A DNA stretch of 64,000 bases, from contig CAWDCL010000004.1 in NCBI GenBank assembly GCA_963800865.1, positions 2,294,001 to 2,358,000 on the forward strand. Direction: 5' to 3'. The number at the start of each line of letters is the position of its first letter. Positions within the stretch are counted from its first letter, which is position 1. Below, one piece after another: positions 42,999-52,306 of this stretch. Made by a program: the position numbers and the translations under genes. This stretch comes from JALOKP01 sp963800865 (GTDB taxonomy: Bacteria > Acidobacteriota > Polarisedimenticolia > J045). The notes beneath the pieces were generated by a model. The model had not been told where the DNA came from and searched no databases. It saw only the letters and a list, made by a program, of their open reading frames with translations.

Positions 42999-44618
42999 AT
43001 GATGCCGCGCCCCGCCCTGCTGCTCACGACCCTCGTGGTCGTGTCGTTCGCGATCGCGCCCGCCCGGGCAGCGGCCGACGGCGACCCCGCGTCCTTCGGC
43101 GCGGCGGTCCGGGCTGCTGCGGCGCAGACCGGACTCAGCGGCGACGACCTCTCCCCCGCCCTGCGCCCGGACGGCGCGCTGGCCCCGGATCACCCGCTGC
43201 GACGCCGCCCAGCCTCCGCCGCGCCGGGTACGCTGGCTTCGATCGCCTCCCGCGAGCCCGCGGTTCGCGTGCACTGGCCGGCCGGATTCCCCGGGCTGCG
43301 CGACGGCGACCTGGATGGCGTGCCCGACCGCGCCACCGCCGCGCTGCGGACCGCCCTCCGGACGCTGACCTTCTGCAGAACCGTCGGCCTCGGAGCGCCG
43401 GCCGATGACGCCGACCGCGAACTCGACATCTACATGGTCGACCTCGGGGGCGACGCGCGTGGCTTCGCCGTGATCGAACCGGCCACCCCCGGCGAGCGCT
43501 CCGCTCCCGGTTTCGCGGTGCTCGACGCCTCGTCGCGCCAGGACGAGCAGGAATTCCGCGGGATGGTCGGGCGCGCCGTAGCGCGCCTCGTGCTGGCCGG
43601 TCGCGACGCGGCCGCGCCGTCGTGGTGGAGCGAGCCGAGCGCCCTCTGGATCCAGGCCCAGGTCACCGGTCCCGACCTCGAGTTCCAGCGCGACCTCCAG
43701 GCCCGCTGGAACCACCCCGAGCGCGGGCTGTTCGTCGACGACCCCCTGCTGGCGCGCGGCAACGCCGGCCTGCTCTGGAGCCTCGAGGACGAGGCTCTCG
43801 AGACGCGGGCGCTGGTCGCCAGCTGGAACGCGCTGGCGTCGCGCACCGAGGGTGAGAGCGCAAGCTCCGCGGTCGACCGCGCCCTGCTCTCCTCGACCGG
43901 ACTCGACCTGGTCTCGGCCTTCCGACGGGCCGGGGCCTGGCAGCTGGTCGAGGGACCGGCGCCGACGCGCTGGGCGCTGACGATCCAGTCCCTGCCGATG
44001 CTGGAGACCGAAGCCGCGCTGCCGATCGCCCCCTATGGGGCGGCCGCGGTCCTGCTGCTCCCGGACAGCCGCGACCCGGAAGGGACTCGAATGACCTTTT
44101 CGTGGTCCGAGGAGGGCTGGAGCGCGTCGCTGCTCGCGCGCCGGCGGGGGGGCGGCTGGGACGTCGTCCCGCTCGCTCCCGCGGGCGGCCACCTGACCTT
44201 CCTCGTGCCGTGGTCCGACTACGACCGGGCGGTGCTGTTCGCGGTGCGTGCGGTGGCCGGGGGGCCGGCGGGCACGCTGCGCGCCCAGGCCGCCGGGATC
44301 GGTCCGACCACCCTGGTCGGGCTCTCCTCCTTCGGCGTGCGCGCCAGCTCGAAAGACCTCGCCGAGATCAGCTGGTCGAGCGCGTGGGAAGGCTCGCTCT
44401 TCGGCTGGATCGTCGAGCGCGCGGCGCGGCCGGAGGGCCCCTGGAGCGCCGTGCACGCGGTGCCGGTGCCGGCGGTCGGCCTCGAGCGCGAGGGGACCGG
44501 GTACACCATCCAGGACGCGCTCCCCGGCGAAGGCGGAACGCTCTACTACCGCGTCGTCGCGTTGACCGACCTGGGGCTGCGGATCAGCGGTCCGGCGGTC
44601 GCGCTCCGCGATCACTGA
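42999..44618 (+). CDS. Secreted MXAN_6640-like protein with degenerate metalloprotease motif
   Basis: A 539-residue protein. Signal peptide MPRPALLLTTLVVVSFAIAP. The mature protein resembles the MXAN_6640 type of putative metalloprotease: a domain with DGDLDGVPDRATAALR, YMVDLGGDARGFAV, and WWSEPSALWIQAQV as in the WWxEGxAxW motif. The zinc motif HExxH expected before it is absent; the matching stretch reads QEFRGMVGRA, so Zn ligands appear lost. The C-terminal third includes a beta-sandwich (ISWSSAWEGSLFGWIVERA) like a fibronectin III domain. ATG 42999 sits just downstream of a strong promoter; 42957 is the -35 box. Family assignment is tentative. Confidence 0.65.
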   Translation: MMPRPALLLTTLVVVSFAIAPARAAADGDPASFGAAVRAAAAQTGLSGDDLSPALRPDGALAPDHPLRRRPASAAPGTLASIASREPAVRVHWPAGFPGLRDGDLDGVPDRATAALRTALRTLTFCRTVGLGAPADDADRELDIYMVDLGGDARGFAVIEPATPGERSAPGFAVLDASSRQDEQEFRGMVGRAVARLVLAGRDAAAPSWWSEPSALWIQAQVTGPDLEFQRDLQARWNHPERGLFVDDPLLARGNAGLLWSLEDEALETRALVASWNALASRTEGESASSAVDRALLSSTGLDLVSAFRRAGAWQLVEGPAPTRWALTIQSLPMLETEAALPIAPYGAAAVLLLPDSRDPEGTRMTFSWSEEGWSASLLARRRGGGWDVVPLAPAGGHLTFLVPWSDYDRAVLFAVRAVAGGPAGTLRAQAAGIGPTTLVGLSSFGVRASSKDLAEISWSSAWEGSLFGWIVERAARPEGPWSAVHAVPVPAVGLEREGTGYTIQDALPGEGGTLYYRVVALTDLGLRISGPAVALRDH

Positions 44619-44699
44619 TCCCCGCCGCCCCGAAGCGGCTGCGCTAGTATTTGCGCTTGCGCCGCGGTCACCGCCGCGGCCGGGAGCGCGCCGCCACCC

Positions 44700-46709
44700 A
44701 TGATCGATCTCTTCTCCTCGCTCCGGAACGCGCTTGCCGGCGCCATCCGCGCCGCAGTACCCGGCGCGGCCGTCCCGCCGGATGCCGCCGTTCCCATCGA
44801 GTTCCCGCCCGATCCCGCGCTCGGCGACCTCGCGACCCCCGCCGCGCTGGGCCTGGCGCGGGCCCTGAAGCGGGCGCCCCGGCAGATCGCGGAGTCGCTC
44901 GCGCCGGCGATCGCGGCGCTCCCCGGGGTGGCCTCGGTCGAGATCGCCGGACCGGGCTACGTCAACGTGCGCATCGACCGCACCGCGGCGGTCCGGGCGC
45001 TGCTCGGCCCGGAGCCGCCGGCGGCGCCCGCCGCGGGCAAGATCGTGGTCGAGCACACGAACATCAATCCCAACAAGGCGGCGCACATCGGGCACCTCCG
45101 GAACGCCGTGCTCGGCGACACGCTCGTCCGCTCGCTGATCGCACTCGGCGAGCGCGTGGAAGTGCAGAACTACGTCGACGATACGGGCGTGCAGGTGGCC
45201 GACGCCGTCGTCGGGCTGACGGCGATCGAGGGTCTCGACGAGGCCGGCGTGCGGGACCGGATCGAGCGCGCCCGGGCGCGCGCCGCGGCCGGCGGGCCCG
45301 GCTTCGACTACGAGCTGTGGGATCTCTACGCGCGGGTCACGCAGTGGTACGAGGCGGACAAGGCGCGCGAGTCGCACCGCCAGCGCACGCTGCACGCGCT
45401 CGAGCAGCGCGACAGCGAGACGGCTCGCATCGGTGCGCTGGTCGCGACCGAGATCCTGACGCGCCACCTGCTCACGATGCAGCGGCTGGGGATCCGCTAC
45501 GAGCTGCTGCCGCGCGAGAGCGACATCCTCGGGCACCGCTTCTGGGAAACGGCGTTCGGGAGGCTGAAGGAAACCGGGACGATCGCGCTCCAGGCCGAGG
45601 GAAAGGCCGCCGGCTGCTGGGTGATGAACCTGCCGCACGCCGACGACCAGGAAGACTCCGCCGAGTACGAGAAGATCATCGTCCGCTCCGACGGCACGGT
45701 GACCTACGTCGGCAAGGACATCGCCTACCAGCTCTGGAAGTTCGGCCTGCTCGGGGCCGACTTCGACTACCGCCCGTTCGCGCCGTTCCAGTACGGCGAC
45801 GGGAGCGTGCTCTGGGAGACCGCGCCGGCCGGCGCCGGCGTTCCCGGTGCGCCGTCCCACGGCGGCGCCACGCGGGTGATCAACGTCATCGACGTGGGGC
45901 AGGCGTACCTGCAGCGCGTGGTCAAGGCGGCGCTCCAGCGGCTCGGCTACCCGGAACAGGCCGAGTGCTCGGTCCACTTCTCCTACGAGAAGGTCGCGCT
46001 CTCGCCGGAGACCGCACTCGCGCTGCAGCCCGGCCTCGTGCTGTCGGCCGAGGATCGCAGGCGCCCCTGGCTCGACATGAGCGGCCGCAAGGGGCTGGGC
46101 GTCAAGGCCGACGACCTGCTCGACCGGCTCGAGGCCAAGGCCACGGATGAGGTGCGCCAGCGCAACCCCGAGCTGCCCGAGGCGGAGGCGTGCGAGCTGG
46201 CGCGGACCGTCGCGGTCGGCGCGGTCCGGTACTACATGCTCCGGTTCGCGCGGAACACGATCGTCGCCTTCGACATCGATGCCGCGCTGGCGTTCGAGGG
46301 CGAGACGGGGCCGTACTGCCAGTACGCCGCGGTGCGGGTCTCGCGGATCCTCGACAAGCTCGCCGAGAAGCTCGGCGGGGACGAGGCGAGCTGGCGCGCG
46401 CGCGCCGCGGCGGCGCGCTTCGAGAGCCTCCCGGCCGACGTCGCCGCCGATCACTGGGCGCTCGTCCACCGCGCGGCTCGGCTGCCGGATGCGGTCCGCC
46501 AGGCCACCGAGAACCTCGAGTTCTCGACACTCGCCAAGTACGCGTTCGAGCTGGCCCAGGCGATCAACGGCTTCTATCACCGCTACCCGGTGCTGCAGGA
46601 GCCGGACGAGGCGGTGCGCGACGCACGCCTGGCGGTGCTGCTGGTCGCCGACCGCGCGCTGCGGCGTGCGCTCGACCTGATGGGGGTCCCGCTCCCGGCG
46701 CGGATGTGA
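44700..46709 (+). CDS. argS: Arginyl-tRNA synthetase
   Basis: Class I aminoacyl-tRNA synthetase, 669 residues. An N-terminal Add-1 domain with GPGYVNVRI, the HIGH motif in NPNKAAHIGHLRNAVLGDTLVR, NYVDDTGVQVADAVVG, the KMSKS-like DMSGRKGLGVKADDLL and the C-terminal anticodon-binding DALR domain (LEFSTLAKYAFELAQAINGFYHRYPVL and LGVPLPARM-type end) are all recognisable. ATG 44700. It lies between secreted protein genes and is not evidently in an operon with them; the gap to the next start is about 130 bases. Confidence 0.96.
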   Translation: MIDLFSSLRNALAGAIRAAVPGAAVPPDAAVPIEFPPDPALGDLATPAALGLARALKRAPRQIAESLAPAIAALPGVASVEIAGPGYVNVRIDRTAAVRALLGPEPPAAPAAGKIVVEHTNINPNKAAHIGHLRNAVLGDTLVRSLIALGERVEVQNYVDDTGVQVADAVVGLTAIEGLDEAGVRDRIERARARAAAGGPGFDYELWDLYARVTQWYEADKARESHRQRTLHALEQRDSETARIGALVATEILTRHLLTMQRLGIRYELLPRESDILGHRFWETAFGRLKETGTIALQAEGKAAGCWVMNLPHADDQEDSAEYEKIIVRSDGTVTYVGKDIAYQLWKFGLLGADFDYRPFAPFQYGDGSVLWETAPAGAGVPGAPSHGGATRVINVIDVGQAYLQRVVKAALQRLGYPEQAECSVHFSYEKVALSPETALALQPGLVLSAEDRRRPWLDMSGRKGLGVKADDLLDRLEAKATDEVRQRNPELPEAEACELARTVAVGAVRYYMLRFARNTIVAFDIDAALAFEGETGPYCQYAAVRVSRILDKLAEKLGGDEASWRARAAAARFESLPADVAADHWALVHRAARLPDAVRQATENLEFSTLAKYAFELAQAINGFYHRYPVLQEPDEAVRDARLAVLLVADRALRRALDLMGVPLPARM

Positions 46710-46840
46710 CGGAGCGTCCTCCGCCGCGCCGACGGCGCGGCCGGATGGCTCGCGCTCGCGGGGGCGATGCCGCGGTCGCCCCCTCCCCCCCTTCCCCGGC
46801 CGCGGGGCCCGTCGTACGCTCTCGGGTCGAGGTCGACCCC

Positions 46841-47668
46841 GTGCTGCGCTCCCTGTTCCTCGCCTCCGTGCTCGTGGCCTTCGTCGCCCCCTCCGGCGCG
46901 GCGGCATTGGAGATTCCCTCCCGCGACGTCGATCTCGAGGTGGTCGCAACCGACGGCGTCGTGCTGCGCGGAATCGTCGCGATCCCGGACCCCGAAGGCG
47001 ATCCCGGCGGCCCGCGACGCTGGCCGGTCGCGATCCTCGTGCCGCCCCAGGGCCGCCCCCGGAGCAGCCTCGTTCCGCTCTCCGACGCGCTGGCCAGGGA
47101 GGGGATCGCCTCGGTCATGGTCGACCTGCGCGGGCAGGGAGACTCGATGACGACGCGCGACAAGGAGCTCTACTCCGGCCAGCTGCTCCCGCCCGGCTAC
47201 CTGCGGCTCGCGGCCGGCGACCAGGCGCAGCTGCTCGAGGCGCTGACGCAGTTTCCCGAACTCGATCGGTCGCGGGTCGCGCTGGTGGGTGTCGCGCAGG
47301 GCGCGCTGGTCGCCGCGGCGGCCGCAGCCGGCATCCCCGCGGCCCGCGCCCTCGTGATGGTGGACGCGGCGGAGTCGATCGGCGGCCTCTCGGCGGAACG
47401 CGACCTCGGCCTGTTCGGCTCGCGGCCCGCACTCCTGCTCTGCTCCGGCTTCCCGGTCTCGAAGGAGCGTGCCACGGCACTCTCCGAGTACGGACTGGGC
47501 GAGCGGACCGTGCGTTGCGTCGGCGAGTTCTTCAACGGCGACGCACTCCTGGCGGAAAACGGCGCCGGGGCGGCGGCGGTCTCGTCGTGGCTGGCCGCCC
47601 ACCTCGGCCCCGTGCCGCCGGCGGCCCCGGGTGCCGCGCCGGGGGCCCCCGCGCCGGAGCGCCGTTGA
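46841..47668 (+). CDS. Secreted alpha/beta-hydrolase-like protein lacking the nucleophile
   Basis: A 275-residue exported protein: signal peptide LRSLFLASVLVAFVAPSGAAA, then VVATDGVVLRGIVAIPD and a hydrolase core with VAILVPPQGRPRSSLVPLSDAL and VMVDLRGQGDS. The nucleophile elbow, normally GxSxG, reads GVAQG, with Ala in place of the Ser (GGT GTC GCG CAG GGC near 47290). The later FFNGDALLAENG lacks a clear catalytic His. It is probably a binding or scaffold protein. GTG 46841, after GAGG, starts the signal peptide directly; an ATG at 46745 would prepend an atypical arm. Its stop overlaps the TTG of the transporter lipoprotein by 4 bases. Confidence 0.75.
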   Translation: MLRSLFLASVLVAFVAPSGAAALEIPSRDVDLEVVATDGVVLRGIVAIPDPEGDPGGPRRWPVAILVPPQGRPRSSLVPLSDALAREGIASVMVDLRGQGDSMTTRDKELYSGQLLPPGYLRLAAGDQAQLLEALTQFPELDRSRVALVGVAQGALVAAAAAAGIPAARALVMVDAAESIGGLSAERDLGLFGSRPALLLCSGFPVSKERATALSEYGLGERTVRCVGEFFNGDALLAENGAGAAAVSSWLAAHLGPVPPAAPGAAPGAPAPERR

Positions 47669-49313
47669 CCGGCCCGGATCGCGTCCCGAACCGGCCTGCC
47701 GTTCGATGCCCGGCCACCCCCCGGCTGGCGGCCGCGCTCGCAGCGCTCGGCCTGCTGCTGGTCCCGCTCGCCGGATGCTCCGACCGCTCCCGCCCCGTTC
47801 CGGCCGCGGGCCCGGCGCTGCCGGTCCGCTTCCCGCTGCCGGCCGACCCGGTCACGCTCGACGCGGCGCGTGCGGTCGACACCACCTCCTTCGCGATCGC
47901 CCGGCTGATCGGCGACTCGCTGGTCGCATTCGACGACCGCCTCGAGCCGGTGCCGCGCGTGGCCCGCAGCTGGAACTGGTCCGCCGACCACCTCGTACTG
48001 ACCTTCTCGCTGCGGCCGGGGGTGCGCTGGCACGATGGACGGCCGGTCACCGCGGACGACGTCGTCCACACCTGGCGGGTCCTGACCGCGCCCGACGCGG
48101 CGCCCGACAAGGCGGTCGCCTTCAACCTCGTCGAGTCGGTCGAGGCGCCGGCGCCGGACACGGTGGTCGTCCGCTACCGCCGTCCGTTTGCGCCGGCGCT
48201 CGGCGCCTGGACGCACCCGCTGCTGCCCGCGCACCGCGCCGAACGGGAACCACCCGTGGGCTGCGGACCGTGGATCTTCGAGCGCTGGGACCCCGGCGAG
48301 CGCGTCGTGCTGCGCGCCAACCCCGACTACTACGACGGCCCGCCGCGCGCGCCGCAGCTGCTGCTGGAGGTCCTGCGCGACTACCAGACGCGCTTCGCGG
48401 CGCTCGAAGCGGGCCGGATCGACGCCGCGCCGCTGCTCCCCGACACCTGGCGCGCGGTGAAGGACCAGCCGGCCTTCCGCGCCCGCTTCGACGTGCGCGA
48501 GTACCGCCAGCTCTACTTCTTCTACATCGCGTGGCGGATGGACGGCAGCAACCCGTGGTTCGCCGACCCACGCGTGCGGCGCGCGATGACGCTGGCGATC
48601 GACCGGGCGGGATACCTCGAGAAGGTCGCGCCCGGTTTCGGGCGGCCCGCGGTGACATCGATCCACCCCGACCACTGGTGCTTCGACGGCTCGCTGCTTC
48701 CGCTTCCGTTCGATCCGCAGGCGGCCGCGGCGCTGCTCGCCGAGGCCGGGTTTCGCGACGCCGACGGAGACGGCGTGCTCGAGCGCGGCGGGGTCCCGTT
48801 CTCCTTCCGGCTGACGATCTCGCAATCGTCGAAGGAGAACGAGCGGATCGCGGCCTTCGTGCAGGATCAGCTGCGGCGCGTGGGCGTCGCGGTCGAACTC
48901 GAGCCCCTGGAGTGGGCCGTCTTCCAGGAGCGGCTGCGCGGCGATCGATTCGAGGCGGTGATGCTCGGGCGCAGCCTCGACCCCGACCCCGACCCCTACG
49001 ACCTGTGGCACTCCTCGCAGGCCACCGGCGGCGTCAACTACTCCGGGCTGAAGGACCCCGAGGTCGACCGCTGGATCGAAGCGGCGCGCGAGACCTTCGA
49101 CCGCGACGAGCGGGCGCGGCTCTACCGCCTGCTGCAGTCCCGGCTCCACGCGCTGCAGCCCGACACCTTTTTTTCTACCCCGACTCGCGCCTGGCCGTGA
49201 GCCGCGAACTGTCGGGGCTGGGAACCTCGCCGCTCGGCGTCCTGGCCTTCTGGCCCGGCCCTTTCGCCTGGTCCCGCCAGGCGCCGGCCGCCGCGCCCTC
49301 GGGCGCCCGGTGA
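47665..49313 (+). CDS. Peptide-type ABC transporter substrate-binding lipoprotein, frameshift at a T7 run
   Basis: An SBP_bac_5 (family 5) binding protein of about 550 residues. The N-terminus has a lipobox LVPLAGC, so it is a lipoprotein. Core motifs: PADPVTLDAARAVDTTS, LTFSLRPGVRWHDGRPVTADDVVHTW, WIFERWDPGERVVLRANPDYY, VRRAMTLAIDRAGYLEKV and DPDPDPYDLWHSSQA. The first frame stops at 49200 directly after QPDTFFSTP, because a run of seven Ts at 49168-49174 is one short. With eight, the protein continues as FFFYPDSRLAVSRELSGLG in another frame, ending at 49313 where it overlaps the GTG of the permease gene. TTG 47665 overlaps the hydrolase stop. Confidence 0.88.
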
Positions 49314-50290
49314 GCGGCCCGCGCGCCGTACCCCAGTTCGCCGCGGCGGCCGTCACCCTCCTCGTCGCCGCGTTCCTCACCTATGCGGCACTCGCGGGAC
49401 TCCCCGGCGACCCGCTCGCCGCCTTCGTCGCCGAAGAACAGCGCTCGGCGCTGGACCCGTCGCAGCGTGCCGCCCTCGTACGCGAGCTGGGGCTCGACGA
49501 CCCGCTCCCGGTGCGCTTCGCGCACTGGCTCGGCCGCGCGGCACGGGGCGACCTGGGCACCTCGTTCCGGTCGCGGCGCCCGGTCGCGCGCGAGATCGTC
49601 GAGCGCCTCGGGCCGACGCTCGAACTGAACGCGGCCGCGATCGCGCTGATCGCCGGGATCGGGCTGCCGCTCGGCTGGTGGGCCGCGCGCCGTTCGGCCG
49701 CGCGCGGCGCGCGCTGGGGCTCGGCCGTCCTGCTGGCGGTCTACGCGCTGCCGACGCTGTGGATCGCCCTGCTCCTGCAGTACCTCCTCTCGGTGCGGCT
49801 CGGCCTCCTCCCGCTCTACGGACGAACCGATCCCGGTTCCGGCGGCGGCATCGCGGAGCGACTCGCGCACCTCGCGCTGCCGGCCGTGACGCTGGCATTG
49901 CACCAGGTCGCATTCGTCGCGCTCTTCGCGCGCGACACCGCGCGCGACGGGTATCGCTCCCGTTCCGCGCAACTGGCACGCAGCGCCGGGTTGACCGAGC
50001 GCCGGATCTTCCTGCAGCACGGCGTACGTCCGTCGCTCGTGCCGCTCGCGGCGCTCTTCGGGCTGATGGTCCCCGGCCTCGCCTCGGGCTCGGTGCTGAT
50101 CGAGAACGCCTTCGCCTGGCCGGGGTTGGGGACCTACTTCGTGCAGGCGGTGCTGGCCCGCGACCTCCCGGTGGTCATGGGCCTCGCCCTGCTCGCCAGC
50201 GGCCTGACGGTCGCCGGCAGCCTGCTGGCGGACGCACTCGCCGGTGCCGCCGATCCGCGCGCCGCCGGGGCCGCCGAGGGGCGACGGTGA
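49310..50290 (+). CDS. ABC transporter permease (DppB/OppB-like)
   Basis: A 326-residue inner-membrane permease for peptides or related solutes. Six membrane segments and the typical BPD family motifs: LPGDPLAAFVAEEQ, GRAARGDLGTSFRSRRPVAREI, and the EAA-type loop in YRSRSAQLARSAGLTERRIFLQHGVRPS. GTG 49310 overlaps the corrected end of the substrate-binding protein (GTGA), which supports the frame correction there. The stop again overlaps the next permease start. Confidence 0.9.
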   Translation: MSGPRAVPQFAAAAVTLLVAAFLTYAALAGLPGDPLAAFVAEEQRSALDPSQRAALVRELGLDDPLPVRFAHWLGRAARGDLGTSFRSRRPVAREIVERLGPTLELNAAAIALIAGIGLPLGWWAARRSAARGARWGSAVLLAVYALPTLWIALLLQYLLSVRLGLLPLYGRTDPGSGGGIAERLAHLALPAVTLALHQVAFVALFARDTARDGYRSRSAQLARSAGLTERRIFLQHGVRPSLVPLAALFGLMVPGLASGSVLIENAFAWPGLGTYFVQAVLARDLPVVMGLALLASGLTVAGSLLADALAGAADPRAAGAAEGRR

Positions 50291-51132
50291 CCCGCCCCCG
50301 CGGAAGCGGTTCGCTGGCGGCGGGACTGGTCCTGCTGGCGCTGCTCGCGGCGCTGGCGTCGGGGGCCGTGGCCGTCGCGCCGCTGGGCTGGCTCGATCCG
50401 CTGCAGGTCGACATCGATCGGGTTCTCGCCCCGCCCTCGGCGCAGCACTGGTTCGGGACCGATGGGTTGGGACGGGACGTCCTGTCGCGGACCCTGCACG
50501 GGGGAGGGGCGAGCCTCGGGGCGGCGGCGATCGCGACCGCGATCGCGCTGGCTCTCGGAGCAGCGCTCGGGGCGGTGGCCGGCGTCGCGGGACGGCTGGG
50601 GGACACGTTCCTCTCGCGGACGGCCGACGCGTTTCACGCCTTCCCGCCGCTGGTGGCGGCGCTGGCCCTGCTCGGCGCCGGGGCCGGCCCGCTCGCGGCC
50701 CTCCCGGCGGGGCCGCGGGTCGGGCTGGTGGTCGGTCTCTTCTACTGGCCGGCGCTCTTCCGGTTCGTGCGCGCCGAGACCCGGCGGCTGGGGGCGAGCC
50801 CGCTGACCGACTCCGCGCGCGCCGCGGGGGCGCGACGCGGCCGGGTGGCGTTCCGGCACCTGCTGCCGCAGGCCCTGGTCCCGCTGCTCGCCCCCGCGCC
50901 CTTCGTGGCCGGGGGGACGGTGCTGGCCGAAGCGGGGCTGGGGTTCCTCGGCGTGGGGGTCCGGCCGCCGGCGCCGTCGTGGGGCAACCTGCTCGCGGAC
51001 GGCCTCTACTTCATCGACAGTGCCTGGTGGCTGAGCTTCTTCCCGGGGGCGTTCCTGTTCCTTGCCGTCCTGGGGTGCTTCCTCGCCGGAGACGGGCTGC
51101 GGGGCCGGATCGCGTCCCGGGCCGAGAACTGA
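50287..51132 (+). CDS. ABC transporter permease (DppC/OppC-like)
   Basis: A 281-residue permease with about six membrane segments, LAPPSAQHWFGTDGLGRDVLSRTLHGG near the N-terminus (the DppC family entry signature), and the EAA loop in TDSARAAGARRGRVAFRHLLPQAL. GTG 50287 overlaps the DppB-type stop by 4 bases. No ATP-binding (DppD/F-type) genes follow; the operon ends at 51132 against the convergent larE gene. The transporter must therefore borrow ATPases encoded elsewhere or be incomplete here. Confidence 0.9.
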   Translation: MTRPRGSGSLAAGLVLLALLAALASGAVAVAPLGWLDPLQVDIDRVLAPPSAQHWFGTDGLGRDVLSRTLHGGGASLGAAAIATAIALALGAALGAVAGVAGRLGDTFLSRTADAFHAFPPLVAALALLGAGAGPLAALPAGPRVGLVVGLFYWPALFRFVRAETRRLGASPLTDSARAAGARRGRVAFRHLLPQALVPLLAPAPFVAGGTVLAEAGLGFLGVGVRPPAPSWGNLLADGLYFIDSAWWLSFFPGAFLFLAVLGCFLAGDGLRGRIASRAEN

Positions 51133-51138
51133 CTCCGG

Positions 51139-51975
51139 TCAACGCGCTGCCGGGAGCCTCATCCGGAGCCCGGCCGGCCGGTACCCCTCGAGATCCACCG
51201 CGACCTTCCGGTAGCCGACCCCCTGGACGGCGGCCAGCACTTTCAGGCGCAGCACGCCGTCGAGCAGCTGCGCGATCTCGTCCGCTCCGACCTCGAGCCG
51301 CGCCACCTCACCGTGGTCCCGGACGCGCACCACCCGGAACCCGAGCGCGACCACGGCCTCCTCGGCCCGGTCGATCCGGGCCAGCGCCCCGGGGTCGATC
51401 GGGGTGCCGGTGGGGACCCGCGAGGAGAGGCAGGCCGAAGCGGGCTTGTCCCAGATCGGCAGCCCGAGCCGCTGCGCGAGCGTGCGGGCGTCGGCCTTGC
51501 TGATCCCGGCCTCGAGCAGGGGGGCGCGGAAGCCCCCCGCCTCCGCGGCCTGCATCCCCGGCCGGTCCTCGTCGAGGTCGTCGAGCACCGGGCCGTAGAG
51601 CATCGCGGCCCCTTCACGCTCGGCGATCGGGCGGACGACGTCGACCAGGGCCGACCGGCACCAGAAGCAGCGGTCGCTCTCGTTCCGGATGTACCGCGGG
51701 TCTTCGAACTCGCGCGCCTCGACCAGTTCCAGCCGCGCCCCGATCCGCGCGGCCAGGGCAACCGCGTCGCGCCGGTCGCGTCCCGGGAGGGAGGGGCCGA
51801 CGGCCAGGACGCCGAACGCCCTGTCACCCAGCTCCTCGGTGGCAATCCGGAGCAGCAGCGCGCTGTCGATCCCGCCCGAGAAGGCGACGACCGCGCGGGG
51901 CAGGCCGCGGATCGAGGCGCGCAGGACCGCCTCGCGCTCGGCCAGGCCGGGGTTGGAATCGATCGGTCCGTTCAT
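51139..51975 (-). CDS. larE: LarE-like ATP-dependent sacrificial sulfur transferase
   Basis: A 278-residue PP-loop ATPase. LarE activates a pyridinium dicarboxylate and donates sulfur to make the nickel-pincer cofactor of lactate racemase. The PP-loop VVAFSGGIDSALLLRIA lies near the N-terminus. Cys residues occur in SDRCFWCRSAL (CxxC) and SACLSSRVPTGTPI; this three-cysteine pattern, rather than a single Cys, suggests the cluster-dependent LarE type that regenerates sulfur. ATG 51975. No larA, larB or larC is adjacent. The encoded protein may serve another nickel-pincer enzyme. It is divergent from the S8 peptidase gene. Confidence 0.85.
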   Translation of the reverse strand: MNGPIDSNPGLAEREAVLRASIRGLPRAVVAFSGGIDSALLLRIATEELGDRAFGVLAVGPSLPGRDRRDAVALAARIGARLELVEAREFEDPRYIRNESDRCFWCRSALVDVVRPIAEREGAAMLYGPVLDDLDEDRPGMQAAEAGGFRAPLLEAGISKADARTLAQRLGLPIWDKPASACLSSRVPTGTPIDPGALARIDRAEEAVVALGFRVVRVRDHGEVARLEVGADEIAQLLDGVLRLKVLAAVQGVGYRKVAVDLEGYRPAGLRMRLPAAR

Positions 51976-52306
51976 CCGCGGCCTCCTCGTCGGTGGAGCT
52001 TCGCCAAGATACCCGACGCCGCATCGCGCGGCCGGTCGACGCCGAGATCCGATTCGCGGCCGTTCGATGCGGTTCACGGCTTGCGGTGATCGCCCCGCGA
52101 CGATTGCCCCCCTTCCATCTTGACTCACCTTGAGCGTCACCGTAGCTTTCTCGGGCCCTGTCGCCTGACCGGAGTCCGCCCGCCTCGCGGGCACTCCTCG
52201 GGTGCCGTTCCGATCGACGCCATGTAGGACGCCCACCGAGGGCCGCGCCCGAGCGAGGTGCGGCCGACGTGGGGAGCGCAACGCAATTCTCCTGGAGGAG
52301 GAGGTC
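51976..52306. promoter_or_regulatory. Divergent intergenic region with S8 promoter and long leader
   Basis: The 331-base gap between larE and the S8 gene contains a sigma70-like promoter for the plus strand: TTGACT (52120-52125), a 17-base spacer, TAGCTT (52143-52148). This leaves a 5' leader of about 150 bases with a hairpin GGAGTCCGCCCGC/GCGGGCACTCC near 52171-52197 and the ribosome binding site GGAGGAGGAGG before ATG 52307. I recognise no known riboswitch. No larE promoter is clear. Confidence 0.55.

Noticed and set aside
52150..52306. Cyclic di-GMP riboswitch in the S8 leader, suggested by a GTAGGACG piece
   Set aside because: The conserved receptor stretches of the GEMM aptamer are missing.
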